From Adiantum capillus-veneris (taxonomy: Eukaryota; Streptophyta; Polypodiopsida; Polypodiales; Pteridaceae): 64,000 nucleotides of DNA. The translations under genes and the position numbers were made by a program. Within the stretch, counting starts at the first letter, position 1, and each line of letters begins with the position of its first letter. Under the pieces are notes generated by a model. The model was not told the DNA's origin, did not search any database, and saw only the letters and a program-made list of their open reading frames with translations. The stretch lies in assembly GCA_014529385.2 (NCBI GenBank), contig CM043968.1, positions 26,489,013 to 26,553,012 of the forward strand, in the 5' to 3' direction. Positions 19,714 through 33,429 of the stretch are shown here, piece after piece.

Positions 19714-20910
19714 TCCTCTCCCCCGTTTCGAAGGAATTGCTGGCAGTTGAAAACCGTCTAAATATTCATGAAGAAGTGGAGCGTATCTTTAAACAACTCT
19801 TCATCAACCCACTTTACTTCACTAGGAGATAGTTTGATATTTACAAGATACCGTGTGTGAATCTTTTTATTTGCTGCTTTGCATTCTATATGAATTTGTG
19901 CAAGTTGCAAAATTTGTTCCAGCTCATCGACTTATGGTGGAAGAAATCTCATCATGTATTCGCTAATGACTGGGAAAAGCAAGTATGAAAGCCACTCCAT
20001 AAGAGGAGGAAAGTGCGTGGTGACAGGCTCATTATACATTCTATCACTTTGAGGGCTCTTTCTTTTGTGTTTAGAAGTCAAATTGTCATCACTTGGCTGC
20101 ATTCTAAGTCTAGCTTTCTCAAATTCTAGCATTACCTAGTCATTTTCTTTGATATCCATTTATCACCTATGCTTATCAACAGCTTTTTTTATGTTTTTCT
20201 TGCAACCTTGCAATGGCTGTGCTTATTTGAGAAAAACTAACATTCAAGCCTCTCACATACTCATCAGCTGCAAAGATTTTATTATGAGTGTGTAAAGTAG
20301 GCAGTAAAATTACTTTGCCTTACACAATTTCAGAAGGAGCTTGTCATGTAGATGCATGAAATGTACTATTGAAAGCAAACTCCACAAGCGACTGTGGTAG
20401 GTATTTCTCCCCTCCCACAAAGTTTTTTGATCCATAGGCTAGCATTTCAAGATATCCAATACCACTAAAATTTGCAGCTTCACTTTGCCCATCTGTTTTT
20501 AGGATGATAAGGTGATGAAAATTGAAGTTTGGTTGCCACGTTATCAAACAATGCTCCCCAAAAGAGAGTTGTACTTCTCGGATCTCTATCTACTACAATG
20601 GATTTTGCCATTCTATAATGTTGTAACACCTATGCACGGAAAATTTTAGCCATATGCTCATATTTAGAGGTTCTGATATAAAGTGGGCTTGCTCGCTCAA
20701 TCTGCCCACAATTGTCTAAATAGCATCATTGCCATTTTGAGTCCTTGGCAAGTATATTGCAATGCTTTTCTATGGTTTTCAGAGAATAGGTTAAGGCTGA
20801 AGTAAACCAGGTGGCTTGTGTCTGTTGAGCTAGATCTTTTGACAAGTAACATAGGCACGTAGTTATGCATCACTATCTTGCTGCAAACTTGGCCAAAAGA
20901 AGTATTATTT
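19714..20910 (-). pseudogene. Chromodomain Gypsy integrase remnant
   Basis: On the minus strand, right to left: SKDLAQQTQATWFTSALTYS (degenerate zinc-finger/core region), then the core segment VVDRDPRSTTLFWGALFDN, TDGQSEAANFSGIGYLEML, KYLPQSLVEFAFNSTFHAST, a linker (MLEFEKARLRMQPSDDNL), and near 19,770-19,920 a chromodomain tail (HTRYLVNIKLSPSEVKWVDE). Many stops and frame changes are present. Only the 3' part of pol remains, followed by polypurine tract and LTR. Confidence 0.8.
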
Positions 20911-21509
20911 CATACAGTGATAACGTGGCATGCCCGTACGGAGCAAAAGGGAGGAGTGTTAGTTAAGCTAGAGCTTTGCCAGTGGTTCCCATCCATATTT
21001 GCATGTCTGACAGAAATTGAGGCTAGTTTTTATCTTTAGGTTAGCTGCTTGATAAAATCAGAAAAAGCAATTTGGAAGGATAGTAACAGTCATTGTGTGA
21101 ATGGGCTGTGCTGTGCTCTGTACGTGCATGCATGTGCGTGGGGGCACATTGGTAATACCTATGGACAACATGTGGCAAGGTGCCTTCTATGCATAGTTTC
21201 AGGGAATGGCCATTTTCTGGCTTCTGTTTCCCCTCCCATTCCAACTTCCCGTTTCGAATCCCCATTCTGTGTTTTAGACACGAGTATCCGTAACAAGAAA
21301 TGGCAATTCATACCCATTTCAGTTCCCCTCTCCGCGTTCCAATTTTTCGTTCATGGTAACTATGCTTCTAAGTTCTCCATTGAACTTAGCTGCTTGGAGC
21401 TGCAGGAGGAAATGTTGGGGCTTGCTGTCTGGCAACAAGCAAACTGTCATTTTTAGGTTGATCAAACTGGCTTCTAATGTTCAATGATGCATGGATTGTT
21501 TGTCTATAG
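20911..21509 (+). other. Upstream intron or flank of the synthase exons
   Basis: This stretch has no supported exon. It should be the 3' end of a long intron if the synthase gene is complete, because a good acceptor (TTTGTCTATAG) ends it. AAAAGGGAGGAG before TGTTAGTT near 20,948-20,960 is a possible polypurine/LTR junction. I found no upstream synthase exon anywhere in the window. Confidence 0.4.
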
Positions 21510-22261
21510 GGCAAGAAACAGTTAATCAGATGTTCGGAACAAGAGTGGCAGTGCTAGCTGGAGATTTCATTTTTGCTCAAACATCATGGCTTCTCGCCAA
21601 CTTGGAGAACCTGGAAGTGATCAAGCTGATAAGCCAGGTAATTCAAGACTACTGCTGCTCTATTTTCTAACCTGTGTGGAGAGATCTCCTATTGTTATCC
21701 TCCTGGGTTCAGGTTATCAAGGACTTTGCAAGTGGTGAGATAAAGCAGGCAACTAGTTTATATGATTGTGACATCACAATGCAAGACTATTTGCGGAAGA
21801 GCTATTGTAAAACTGCATCTCTTGTGGCCGCAAGTACAAAGGGTGCTGCTATCTTCAGCGGTGCAAGCGGTGAGGTGCAAGAGAAAATGTATGACTATGG
21901 GAAAAACTTGGGTTTGGCTTTTCAGATTGTGGACGACATTTTGGATTTTACGCGCTCCAGTCAACAGCTTGGCAAGCCAGCCGGGAGTGATCTCAGGAAA
22001 GGGAATGTCACAGCGCCCGTCCTATACGCTTTAGGAAAGCAGCCGGGCCTTAAGAGATTGATTCAAACAGAGTTTGTTGATGCAGATGACTTGGAAGCTG
22101 CCATTAACCTAGTCCATCAAAGTGGTGGCATTGAGAAGGCTCGTGACCTTGCTTGGGACAAGGGGAAGTTGGCACTAAGTTGTCTTTCCTGTTTGCAGAG
22201 GGGACCCATGAGAACCTCTTTGGAAGGGATGGTAGAGTATGTCTTGGAACGCCTCCATTGA
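21510..22261 (+). CDS. SPS: Solanesyl diphosphate synthase, last two exons (polyprenyl synthetase, plastid type)
   Basis: Exon A is 21,510-21,637 (acceptor TCTATAG, donor GTAATT). A 75-bp intron follows, then exon B 21,713-22,261 (acceptor GGGTTCAG) ends with TGA. Exon A encodes [20 protein letters not shown]. Exon B encodes [40 protein letters not shown], the second Asp-rich motif [10 protein letters not shown], then [20 protein letters not shown], and ends VEYVLERLH. These blocks are typical of plant trans-long-chain prenyl synthases. Such enzymes extend allylic diphosphate with isopentenyl diphosphate to make the solanesyl chain of plastoquinone or ubiquinone, with Mg2+ held by the two Asp motifs. 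The first Asp-rich motif (DDxxD) and transit peptide would be in upstream exons that I cannot find. It is either a gene with a long transposon-filled intron or a truncated copy. The retained frame is clean over about 225 codons. Confidence 0.9.
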
Positions 22262-23759
22262 ACGTGAAGTCATGAAGCATCGTGAGCTGACGTCGTGTGA
22301 CACCCTCAGCTGCCATTGCACTTTGTGGGTGATTTTGCTATGGATGAGCTCACCTGCTGATAAATATCTTATGATGGACTTACAAGAGCCAATGATTTTT
22401 TCATCTCCACTGTATTCTCCACATACATATGTAATGATACCATGGTTGGTATTTGGCCTTGATGAAGATTTTGAGGTTGTGAGCCTAACCGGACGGACTT
22501 CATTGAAGGCTACTTATGTTGTATATAAGACTTGTCACCTACTAGTGATTTATTTTCATGGTCTGGATTGTTAATATCCATTACACCATCGGAGAAGTTT
22601 CCGTGTCTGGTGACATATTTTCATACATTAGTTACCCATCAATCAGGAAAGAAAATTTGCACAATAGGAGACTCAGTCAGGGAAATTTCATGATATTCCC
22701 ATGATGAAACACTGTTTGATACATGGCCTATGTAGTGACATGTGAAGATTTGCTTCAGGTTGGATTCTCTTGGAGACTTACTAATTATTAGGTGTAATTA
22801 AGCATGAATGTGTTAGTGCACTTCTCTCTAATCATTGGTAGCCTGCAATCATTAAGATTCCTAGGCATGTAAAGAGTTTATGCTAAGGACTTGGGGGTGT
22901 GAAGATTTGTGCCTTGTAGTCTCTAAGAATATAAGACAAGGTATGCAACATGAGAAAACAGTTCCATGTGGTTAGGAATTTCAGATCAATCTCTTTACTT
23001 CGAAGCCTAGCTGTGCTATTGAATGAACATCGACAAGAATTCCACGGCTTGAGTCTTGGAGGAAGAGAAGAGGCTCTCATGTGATTTACTAAACACTCCC
23101 TCAAAGAATAAGATGATGGGCTAATATTAATATATTCAGGCTGAAAAGTGCAGGGAAAACACTCTTATTGATAATATCTTTTGACATGGTCAAAACTTAA
23201 AACTAAGTGGAAGTTGATGGTCGTGTCAAAACCATGATCTTGACCTCTCTTTCCCCCTCTTTCCAAAAAATAAAACATAAAAATTTGAAAGCTGCCAAAA
23301 TCATGGGAAAGCAACATCTACAATATCAACATCAACATCAAAATCGAAACCATTGATAACATCAACTTCAACATCGACATCAACATCAACATCACTGATG
23401 ACCGAAATGCTATGCACTATTTGAATTGAATTCTGACTAGAAATACTAAGGAGATTGGTTTTACAATGCTGGCCCATTGACATGCAATGCTTGCATCTTT
23501 GTTATTAGAGGAGCCATTGAACACTTTCTTAGTCCATGTCCAAGTACACTCGAGCCATCATGCTTGGTTTCACAAAAGTAGTGGCATATGGAGAAGAGCT
23601 GACCCCCCTAAAGAATGAAACTTTCAATAGATTCACATGAATCCATTAAAGATGTGAACAAAACAAACATAGAAATATGACACGCACGCCTTTCTCTCTT
23701 CTCCTCTACAACCTCTTGTAGAAGACCAAACGCAAACATGCAATGGTGCACAAGAATGT
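22262..23759. other. 3' flank of the synthase exons and intergenic sequence
   Basis: No supported gene is present. The first few hundred bases are presumably 3' untranslated region. The only structure seen is an ATCAAC/ATCGAC-rich minisatellite at 23,316-23,395. Confidence 0.5.
23316..23395 (+). repeat. ATCAAC-type minisatellite
   Basis: AACATCAACATCAAAATCGA followed by further ACATCGACATCAACATC units. It reads as Asp-Val repeats on the minus strand, but that is a by-product of the repeat. Confidence 0.8.
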
Positions 23760-23779
23760 GTTGTACCTAGCAAAGCCTT

Positions 23780-24232
23780 TCATCTGGAGGCTAGAGGAAA
23801 AGCTGTATGACAGTATTTTGTGAAGTTTAGGAACTATCCACCTATGGATGCAAAGTGGATGGAAGAATGTGAATTGGTAGAGTCACCGAATGTATTGTAG
23901 GCTTTACCTTGAGGCCTTTGGGTTACAACCTACGTATGCCTCAACTCAACGTGCCCAAAAGAGGGGTCATAATGGAGTTAGCACGTCAATGTACATACGG
24001 ATTCAATGCAATAGTGTATACTGCTCTACAAATGATAAAAGTATAATGTTCACTTCTATCATAGATAGAAATGACAAAAGTATGAAGGTTTCATTAAGTC
24101 ATTTGTATCTATGTTCCATGACCTTTTCTGCAGATATATGTGATGATAAAAGGGTGCTAATCACACTAAAGAATCTATGGCATGTATATTTGGCATGCAA
24201 TCGAGGACGTTTGCGAATTCAACAGGGGGGTA
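23780..24232 (+). pseudogene. Chromodomain tail of a Gypsy element (second copy)
   Basis: It is homologous to 7690-8144: VKFRNYPPMDAKWMEECELV, then LEAFGLQPTYASTQR, with frame breaks, then the same 3' untranslated text (TGGCATGCAATCGAGGACGT). The purine tract AACAGGGGGGTA follows before the LTR. It is the 3' stub of another copy of the element at 5859-8422. Confidence 0.78.
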
Positions 24233-25237
24233 TGTCACAAGGATGTGGCAACCACTAACCTTAGCTGTTGATTTCTTTCCTTCTTTCATTTTTATTTAAT
24301 TTTTGGGACCCTCTTTTTGAAGTCACAAATGGGTGGACATTGTATGACCAGTGTGAACTGGTCGACAGTCGAGAGTTTCAACACGAGATGGTCAGGCCAG
24401 TTGGCATTGAAATCCGAGAAGTAAACGGGTGTCTAGGCTGAGTTCAAAGTCATTTAGGCTCCACGCTACACTTCATAAGTTGATGGGTACTAGGAATTCA
24501 ACTCAAATGGGCATAGGGGACACTTGGCGGCTCCAAATTAAATTGCCAGACTCAACATGAAGGGGGGGCGCCCAATTTTGATAGAGAAGACCGATTTGGA
24601 GTGTTTCTTCTTCATTGTGAACTACATTGTGTGTGTGAGTAGTGGGTGCACATGATAACAATTGTAATGGAAAGCTTGCCTGCCTCCTTGTCTTATGTAG
24701 CATGATGATTCTGCTCTCGTGCACATCTCTCCCCTTTTGAATACAGAATCGTGCTGCTCTGCTCGAGGGCTTTTCATTTGTATGTACAATTGTGTGGGTT
24801 CATGCATGTTTGCCGAGGCAAGAGACTCTTGCATAAGTACATGATTAGCTAATTGGTTATCCCCCGAGGGTACAAGTGAGCTCAGAGACATTTTAACGAG
24901 AAATATCGTCCGATTCAAAGGGCAAGTGGCCCTACAAGTACGGGAGCTCGAGGGCTTGCTACAGATGCGATCGACACGTGAAAGGAGCTCAAAACAAATT
25001 ACAATATATTGTGTATTTTTATAGGTTTAGGGTTTTGATCCTAATTGATCCCTAATACCCCCAGGAGCTTCGGGGAAGCTAGGGGATCACTGTACATGTA
25101 ATCTAGTGCATTTTTTGAGAAAAAAGAGAGAATTCAGTGTGCTGCAGATTCTCGCCAGGTTTGGAAAAGTCACCCTTTGCATGGGGATTTTGTGTGTGGA
25201 GCCTCCTACTGCGGTTGTGCTACAGAACTCGAGTTGT
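24233..25237 (+). repeat. 3' LTR of the TGTCACGAGG Gypsy family (third copy)
   Basis: It starts TGTCACAAGGATGTGG after the polypurine tract. It is collinear with the copies at 5859 and 8145 for about 270 bp. Further in it matches the nested solo LTR (region around 24,755-24,835). The right end is unclear where repeat R1 begins. Confidence 0.72.
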
Positions 25238-26740
<1,503 letters not shown>

Positions 26741-27989
26741 AGTGTTTCGAAATACATGATTTTTCCCATTTTCAAATCTTTGGGATGATTGTAGTTGACT
26801 AAATTGCTCAACATTTTCCATAACCATGCAATCAGACATGCATTTCCTTGTGTCAAACCACTCTACTATGAAGTTGTATCCTTTACACCATGCTGTCGTT
26901 GTACGAATTGTACTATGACAAAACACAAAATGAATGTTAAAAAGAAAACCACGCCATACATCAAAGATTACATATTTACCTTAAGGCTACGACCGCGTGA
27001 ATACTCTCCCTCCTATTTCATCATCGTGTCACCTTGTTGTTAGGAAAGCTACTTCTATATCATTGGCTTGTGAAGCATGCAATATTGATTGATCTTTGTC
27101 TCCAAGTCCATGCTCATTTTCTTTTCTTGTTGGGATCCACCATCACAATCCTAGTTAAGTATTTGTCATCAATTGTGCACCAAAGCATGTCATCTGCACA
27201 ATCAACCCCAGAGATCTACTCTCCAATGTACACTAGTGACTCTAAAACCAACCAACCCTCTTCATATATCCCTTAAGTGTGTTCATGAATTTCTCTAAGA
27301 AGAATACTCATCTAGAATGTATGGTGCCTGCTATTTCCACTTCATCAAATATGTGCACAAGGAGATAACAAATGGTAAGCAAAGTGGTGGAGAAGTGTTT
27401 TCCAAATATGCAAACCATCTTTGTAGTGTTCTACTTTGTGGAGGATATAGAGACAATGTCAATCTCTTTTTGAAAAATCCAATGAACTAATGTAGCAAGT
27501 TTGTAAATTGTGGCACAAACGGTAGAGGACAAAAAACCCTCAATAGCCATCGACAAAATAAATTGTAAAACAAGTTCACTTTCTTACAATTATAAAGCAT
27601 GCATCTTAGTATGGTATTCACATTTTAATTTGAAGCAACCTGACACACCTTATGCCGATTGTGTGACTCCAGACGAGTGACGCTACCTTCCTTTGTGAAC
27701 ACCGTACTGAGTGAGTGCATTATGCACGTGGACATTCACATGAAATACATGATGTCTTTCACCTTGCGCTTTTGTTTTACTGTCAAAATCCAAGGCACTT
27801 TGGGTAGCTTTATTGACCTGTTGTTTGCTATTTGCAGTCAGTACTACTTCATACGACCAATATATCCCTCAAGTCAACCCTAGCACTAAGTCTATCTTTC
27901 TTTTAAGTGAGATTGCCCTATCTTTCTTTTAAGTGAGATTGCCCTACAATAAGCTATCCACATTCTTGAGTATGTGCATCAAATACACC
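26741..27989. other. Unclassified, possibly the 3' part of a CACTA transposon
   Basis: No clean reading frame is visible. On the minus strand a few segments could continue the transposase remnant to the right, but I cannot align them with confidence. A 23-bp stretch (ending TTAAGTGAGATTGCCCTA) is directly duplicated at about 27,893-27,945. Confidence 0.35.
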
Positions 27990-29060
27990 AAGTGATTGAT
28001 TCTTAATCTTTTCCAACATGGTAACTCATACCATATTGAGAATCTCTTCATCCCTGGTGGAAGACACCCTTCATATCTCTTTTTGCTCTAACCATTCTCA
28101 AGGAACATCCTTGGTGGCTATCTCCCCAAGAAATGCTCTCGTAGCTCATGGTTGTCTCAAAGGTGTGCTCGATGAACTCATAAATCTGCTTCTTCAATGT
28201 TGTCGATCAACCTTGGGCCATATATTGAAGCTACTACGTTTAGGTCCTACACACATCACAAATTACTTTTTCTTCCTTTACACAACATGAACAAACATGA
28301 CAAACCATAAATTATCACTTAGCATTATCCTTATTTGAGCATCTCCAAAGCTAAGATAGTCATGCATCATGCACATTAAAATACCTCTAATGGAGGTGTT
28401 GCATTGACTTCCATTTTTGCTCATGTCTACTACTTCTATGCTTGTCCACAGTTGTTGTAACTTTCAAGTAGGGGAGGAAGATATGCATCTATATTCTTCA
28501 GTTTATATCGACTCAGCATAATCAGACTTAAGAATAAGTGTCCTTTCTTAGTTGCTAGCCATGATGGAATATTATACTTGACAATGGGAACTCGCCATAT
28601 ATTAAAAGACATTGAGCACTGCTCAAATGGATGGCGTCAAATGGATTATGCCATCCATAGTCAAGAGGAGGTGCAAATTCCTTGGAACTTGTGCAAAATT
28701 TGGTCACATTTCATCGATGTGCTTCCAAACCACACTGCCCGTAGGAATCCTTAGCACACCATCTGAAGATTGATTCTCATTGTGACATGATGCTAGAGTA
28801 GCCATTGATTTACATGATAAGACATGTTTGATACAAGGTAAAAGAGAAAAATGTCTTAAAGCCTTCTAAGACACTATTTGTCCTTGGAAATCTATCTGCT
28901 TCACACTTCAAACACTTCTCCAAGTCTACATACTCTGCTTTATATAGAATGAAATCATTAGAGCAATCATGAATGGAATTACAATCTATCTCTATTTTTT
29001 TTAAAAAAAATCTTGTATCATCTCTCGAGGTTGGCATCGCATATTATTAGCTGGCAATAT
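27990..29060 (-). pseudogene. CACTA (En/Spm) TNP2-type transposase remnant
   Basis: On the minus strand: DCNSIHDCSNDFILYKAEYV and EKCLKCEADRF (about 28,900-28,960), matching the TNP2 pattern IHAC.NDC.L...E with a C..C pair. Next come GSVVWKHIDEM and a PRNLHLLLTMDGI segment (family: DPRN.RLGL..DG.NPF), FNIWRVPIVKYNIPSWL, KNIDAYLPPLLESY, and RGILMCMMHDYLSFGD (family: LL.TI.DFP.YG). The order is right for the family, but the pieces are in different frames with stops between them. This is a dead transposase of the plant CACTA superfamily. I could not find its terminal inverted repeats. Confidence 0.75.
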
Positions 29061-29809
29061 GTGCTCATTAAGCACTCTACATACAAAAAATCATTAAAGT
29101 ACCTTCCAAAAATGGCCATTGCATAATTGAAGTTAACAGAGTGTACATAGACACCTGAAATGTTTTGTGATGCTGTTATCACTCTGTCCAAACTTTGCTT
29201 GCATATTGAAAAGGACTAAGAGTTTTTTCAATTTAAACACACTAGCTCTCTCAAAGATTGGTGTGTCGGCCTTACATTTCATGTCGTCATGGAAAGCCTC
29301 TTTGAGTCCATGATTATCTCAATCTTACCGTTGATCTTTGGCTCAAACGTCTCTTGGTAAAGGTGGTTCTCCAAGCTGTCACCATTGGAGTTCTAATGAA
29401 TTGAGCACTTACAATTCTCAAGATAAGGTCAGTCCAATAATTAAGAAAGACGTATTTTACCTACTGCCATTCACATGTACCAATGAATTACAATTGCCAT
29501 TAACTCAATCTATAACTGATAAATCAAACTCTCCATATTCATGGATATGTTGCTCGGCAACACGTGATATTTGATGCACAGCTCATTTGCATTGATTACA
29601 AAAGCATGAAACCCTGATTGAGAGATAAGCATCTTGATCGGACAATGGTCACATTGTCGTCCACTACTCATAATCCTTGTGGACACAACCCTAAACATAA
29701 AGTTAATCTCAAACTTTGTTGCAAAATACAAACCATAACCTAAATTGGAAAACGCAAAATGTAAATGTCTTTCCAAACCTAAATCATTGTTGATGTGAGA
29801 TAATTTCTT
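29061..29809. other. Probable upstream part of the CACTA remnant or flank
   Basis: No readable gene. Weak segments on the minus strand could be the N-terminal part of the transposase, but this is not supportable. Confidence 0.3.
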
Positions 29810-30615
29810 TGGGAGGTGAGCCATGGGTTGCTGGCTATGGAAGTTATGAGAGAGAAGCAAAGTAGAAATAGGGAGATGAACGGAAACAAGAACCCTTTAG
29901 TTGATGAAATTGAGATAAATTGTACAAGGTATGGTTAAACGAGTCTCTACTAACAGTCACCCAAGATAATTAGAAACTTTGGGTAAAGGTATTAACATAA
30001 ACTCTAGCACTGGTAATCAATTAAAATTTGACGCTTGACTTCTAGCAATCATAATTTTGGAGTCTTTGTGATGCATGCAAAGACCTTGTAGCTGCACACC
30101 CAAGCCTCTCAATGAGCATAGATTGGCCTTGGCTTCAAACCTCACCAATTGTGCACTTTCTATCGAGCTCAACCCTTCCTTTCCCAAAGCCCTTCCACAC
30201 ATAACAACCCTTTTGTCTCCCTCAAGCTTGTTTACCTTCATCATACACTCCCCGTGAGAGTGGACCCCCAAAACGAAGTGCGAGAGAAATGTAGTGCTTT
30301 CCCTCCCTCTAGCTTATTTTTTCCTTTCTCTTTGTCACCCGGCACCTTGCTCTGCTTCTTCTCCTTTGCCAATAAAGAGATTGAGAGCAAGAGGTAGATG
30401 CCCTATTGCTTTGTTTTTCTTCGTTAATAAAGAGATTGAGAGTGACAATGAGGAGGGGGGGAAACCCATCCTTACCCTTCTTCCTTTCCACTTGTTTTTC
30501 TTTTTTCTCTTCTTCTTCATTTCTTTCTTCTTGTTTCTTCTCCTTCACCTCCTCCTATTGTTGCCTTCTTTACCACCCAATTTTCCAAAGCTCATCACAT
30601 GCTAACTTTTCTAAA
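29810..30615. repeat. Duplicated block D, copy 1
   Basis: It is homologous to 31,345-32,185 in the same order. Shared landmarks are AAACTTTGGGTAAAGG, CTTAACATAAACTC-like text, GCACACCCAAGCCTCTCA-like text, CTAGCTTATTTTT, two copies of AATAAAGAGATTGAGAG, a TTCTTCTTTTC-rich run, and CAAAGCTCATCACATGCT at the end. No coding signal. Confidence 0.8.
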
Positions 30616-31344
30616 ATAGCTCAAAAAACGGCTATCAACTTCATTTTGAATTTTAGATTCATTATCTTTGTGTATTAGTTTTCCCAAAACATATTCTTCT
30701 GAGATTAGGTTTGCTATTCCCAATGCTATATCTTCCTTTTCTTTTGCACCATTCTTAGCTTTACGTCTTGCAACAAATTTGTTCCCAAAATTCATCATAG
30801 CTTAGTACCTGCAACTGGAATCCATCACTTTAGTGAAAGTTCTACATTTCTTCTCAGTAATTTTGCTATCTTCTTAAGTCCATAATTTTTTAGCTTTCAT
30901 GAAACCATATGCAAAACAACCCCATTGTTTGGAATAAGTTCTTGCTAGCTTCTGAACTTGTTCTCCGAATTTAGAACTTACAATTTATTCAAAAGTTGTA
31001 ACCATTCGATCTTTGGAACCCCTTGAATCTTCACCTATGCTTCATAGCATGCAAGGAAGCCTTCTAGATCATGTCCTTGGAAAACACCACATTGATCACA
31101 CACGATATTAAGTAACATTTCCACCACATCACCTATCTGCTTCTTCACCTCACAGATTTTACTTTAAATAGACATCTATGAACCAATTAGAGCATCTTTG
31201 AAAAATCTAGAACTACCAAATTACCAACAACACCTTATATAGTTAACTCTTCAATCAAATCCATCAACTACTTTGGATTCTCCATTTGCACCGCTCACCT
31301 GGCTAATTTCAAGCTGAGTTCACCAAAGATGTCGGGGAATAATT
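30616..31344. other. Spacer between the two D blocks, no recognised gene
   Basis: On the minus strand a run near 30,595-30,798 (FGNKFVARRKAKNGAKEKED) and a degenerate segment with a CVINVVF/CDQCGVF-like reading near 31,080-31,110 may be remnants of a transposon protein. I cannot name it. Confidence 0.3.
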
Positions 31345-32185
31345 TTTTTTGAGAGGTGAGCCATGAAAGCATCAAGGCTGGCTATGAGAGATATGAGAGT
31401 GGGAACATGGCATAAACAAAGAGATGAATGTCTAAAACCAAAGTAAACAGTAGAATTATTAAAATTGAGAAAATTTGTAAAAGGTATGGTTAAATAAATT
31501 CCTAACAATCAATCAAGACAATATAAAACTTTGGGTAAAGGTCTTAACATAAACTCCATCTCTAAAAATCAATCAAAAAATGTCGCTTGATTTTCAATCA
31601 ATCATAATCTTGGATTTTACTTGATGCATGTGCAAGTCCTTGTAGTTGCACATTCGAGCCCCTCAGTGAACATAGACTGACCTTGAATTAAAACCTTGCC
31701 TACCCTCGATCAACCCTTCCTTTTCCTAGGGCTCTTTTCAAAAATAACAATCCTTGTCTCTCTTTAGCTCCTTTACCTTCTTCATACACTCCTACAAGAC
31801 TGAGTCCCGCGAGAGAGCAAGAGAGAGAGAGAGAGTGTTCTTCCTCCATCTAGCTTATTTTTCCCCTTCTCTTTGTCACAACACACCTTGCTCTTCTTCT
31901 TCTCCTTTGCCAATAAAGATATCAAGAGCAAGAGATAAATAACCTCCTCCTTTGTTCTTCTTCATCAATAAAGAGATGAAGAGTAAGATTGAGCAAGCAA
32001 GCTAGGGTCACCCCTCCTCACCCCGCTTCCTTCGTACTTCTTCTTTTTCTTTCTGTTCTTCTTCCTTTCCTTATTTTCTTTCTTCTTTCTCTTCTTCTTT
32101 TCTTCTCCTTCACCTCCTCCCATCATTGCATTCTTTAGATCACCCAATTTTGCCAAAGTTCATCACATGCTTACTTTTGTAAAAA
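31345..32185. repeat. Duplicated block D, copy 2
   Basis: Second copy of the block at 29,810-30,615, diverged by many substitutions and small indels. The duplication is therefore old. It contains a GAGA run and TTCTTCTT-rich low complexity. Confidence 0.8.
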
Positions 32186-33429
32186 TAGCTCTTTTGCTTT
32201 AGCTTCAAGGCAAGGGGGAAGAAGAAACAATGTCATCGTTGTTTCCTTTCCCTTGTTTTCTTCTCAATCAAAACTTTCTCACAAAATTTTGGCCACTTTT
32301 CACATGGACGGAGCCCACATGTGAATTCTCCCTTATTTGACCATTCAACATTGCCATCGTCTAGCCATAGGCAATGCCATTCACCACTCAACATCATTGA
32401 CATTGACCAAAATTTTCCCAAGAACTCCCACCAAAGCATATCAATAATATCATTTGACTTTGGAGTCCTCTTTCAATGCTTGTTGAGGTGATGCTGATGG
32501 CCTAATCAAAGACTCCAAAGGCCATAACTTACTCTCCCAAAACCGAGACCGATCTAAGAAAATCTCAATCAAGCCTCAGAGTCCTCTTCTGATCCCCATT
32601 AAGGTGATGTTGGTGGCAGTAAAGACTCCAAAGGCCATAACTTACTCTCCTAGAGCCAAGACCCATCCAAGAAAAGCCCAATCAAGGCTCAATCTCAAGG
32701 CCACAACCCAAATACCAAATTTGGCTACAAATCAACAAGAACCTCAACTAACCCATCAATACATTGATTTCTGATGAAGTCCGTAAGCCTGATTAAGCAT
32801 GATCAAATACTGTCAAGCACATCTCATAGCTTGCATTAGAGGCTATCATGGTGTAAGCACATTAACGTGACACAAAAATAACATTTTCGAGACAATGCTA
32901 TCTAATAGTGGTAATATTGGGAAGGATGTATGTTTTGAAGATGGTTTTGTATTAAATTTCAATGAAAGTAAAAAGAGAGTCGCGCCTTCTATTTTGAAAG
33001 CTGTGTGTGTGAATGTGGTGCCAGGGAATAATGAAAATCACCTATAGTGGCAAGCTTTGCCTCTATCTTTCTCTATAGATTGAGCTTTGTATTCCACCTA
33101 TTTTTCCTCTTTGATCTTGTAAGATTTGGTTGAGCTATGGAGAAAAATTTTCTACCGGTTGAAGACTTGCCATCACAACAAACTTACTATGGCAATCGAA
33201 TTGGGCATGGCAAGTGGAGTGTCGATGGAGGTAATGGAATGGAACTCACAACATATCTCAACGTTACTGCCCATGTTTTTTTTTGTGATTGAAGCTTGTT
33301 TTGTGTTTTTATTTGTGGTCATCAAAACCACTTGGCAATAGAAGAACTCCCTTGATAGGGCTTGTTTTTATTTGTAGTCATCAGCATCAGTTGGAAATAC
33401 ACAAACTCCCTTAATAGGGCCGAATCCAA
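32186..33429. other. Non-coding stretch with one tandem duplication
   Basis: No gene seen. The only feature is the imperfect tandem duplication at 32,461-32,692. Confidence 0.4.
32461..32692 (+). repeat. Imperfect tandem duplication, about 115-bp unit
   Basis: Both units run from GAGTCCTCTTTC / GAGTCCTCTTCT through GACTCCAAAGGCCATAACTT to AATCAAG followed by CCTCA or GCTCA. Confidence 0.8.

Noticed and set aside
22190-22205. TTTGCAG followed by AGGGGACC inside the synthase last exon, considered as a splice acceptor
   Set aside because: The frame reads through without interruption into the expected C-terminus ([20 protein letters not shown]), and no donor in a suitable place was seen.
23301-23483. 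Minus-strand Asp-Val repeat peptide, acidic and calcium-binding-like
   Set aside because: It is encoded only by the ATCAAC minisatellite, with no start context or further domain.
24503-24918. Minus-strand frames at 24.5-24.9 kb, considered as a gene
   Set aside because: The region lies inside the Gypsy LTR that matches the solo LTR at 16.7-16.9 kb; the frames are not conserved between the copies.
30294-30605. Plus-strand hydrophobic frame (FFFFLFFFISFFLFLLL type), possible membrane protein
   Set aside because: Arises from a TTC/TTT-rich low-complexity run that is also present, with different length and frame, in the duplicated block at 31.9-32.2 kb.
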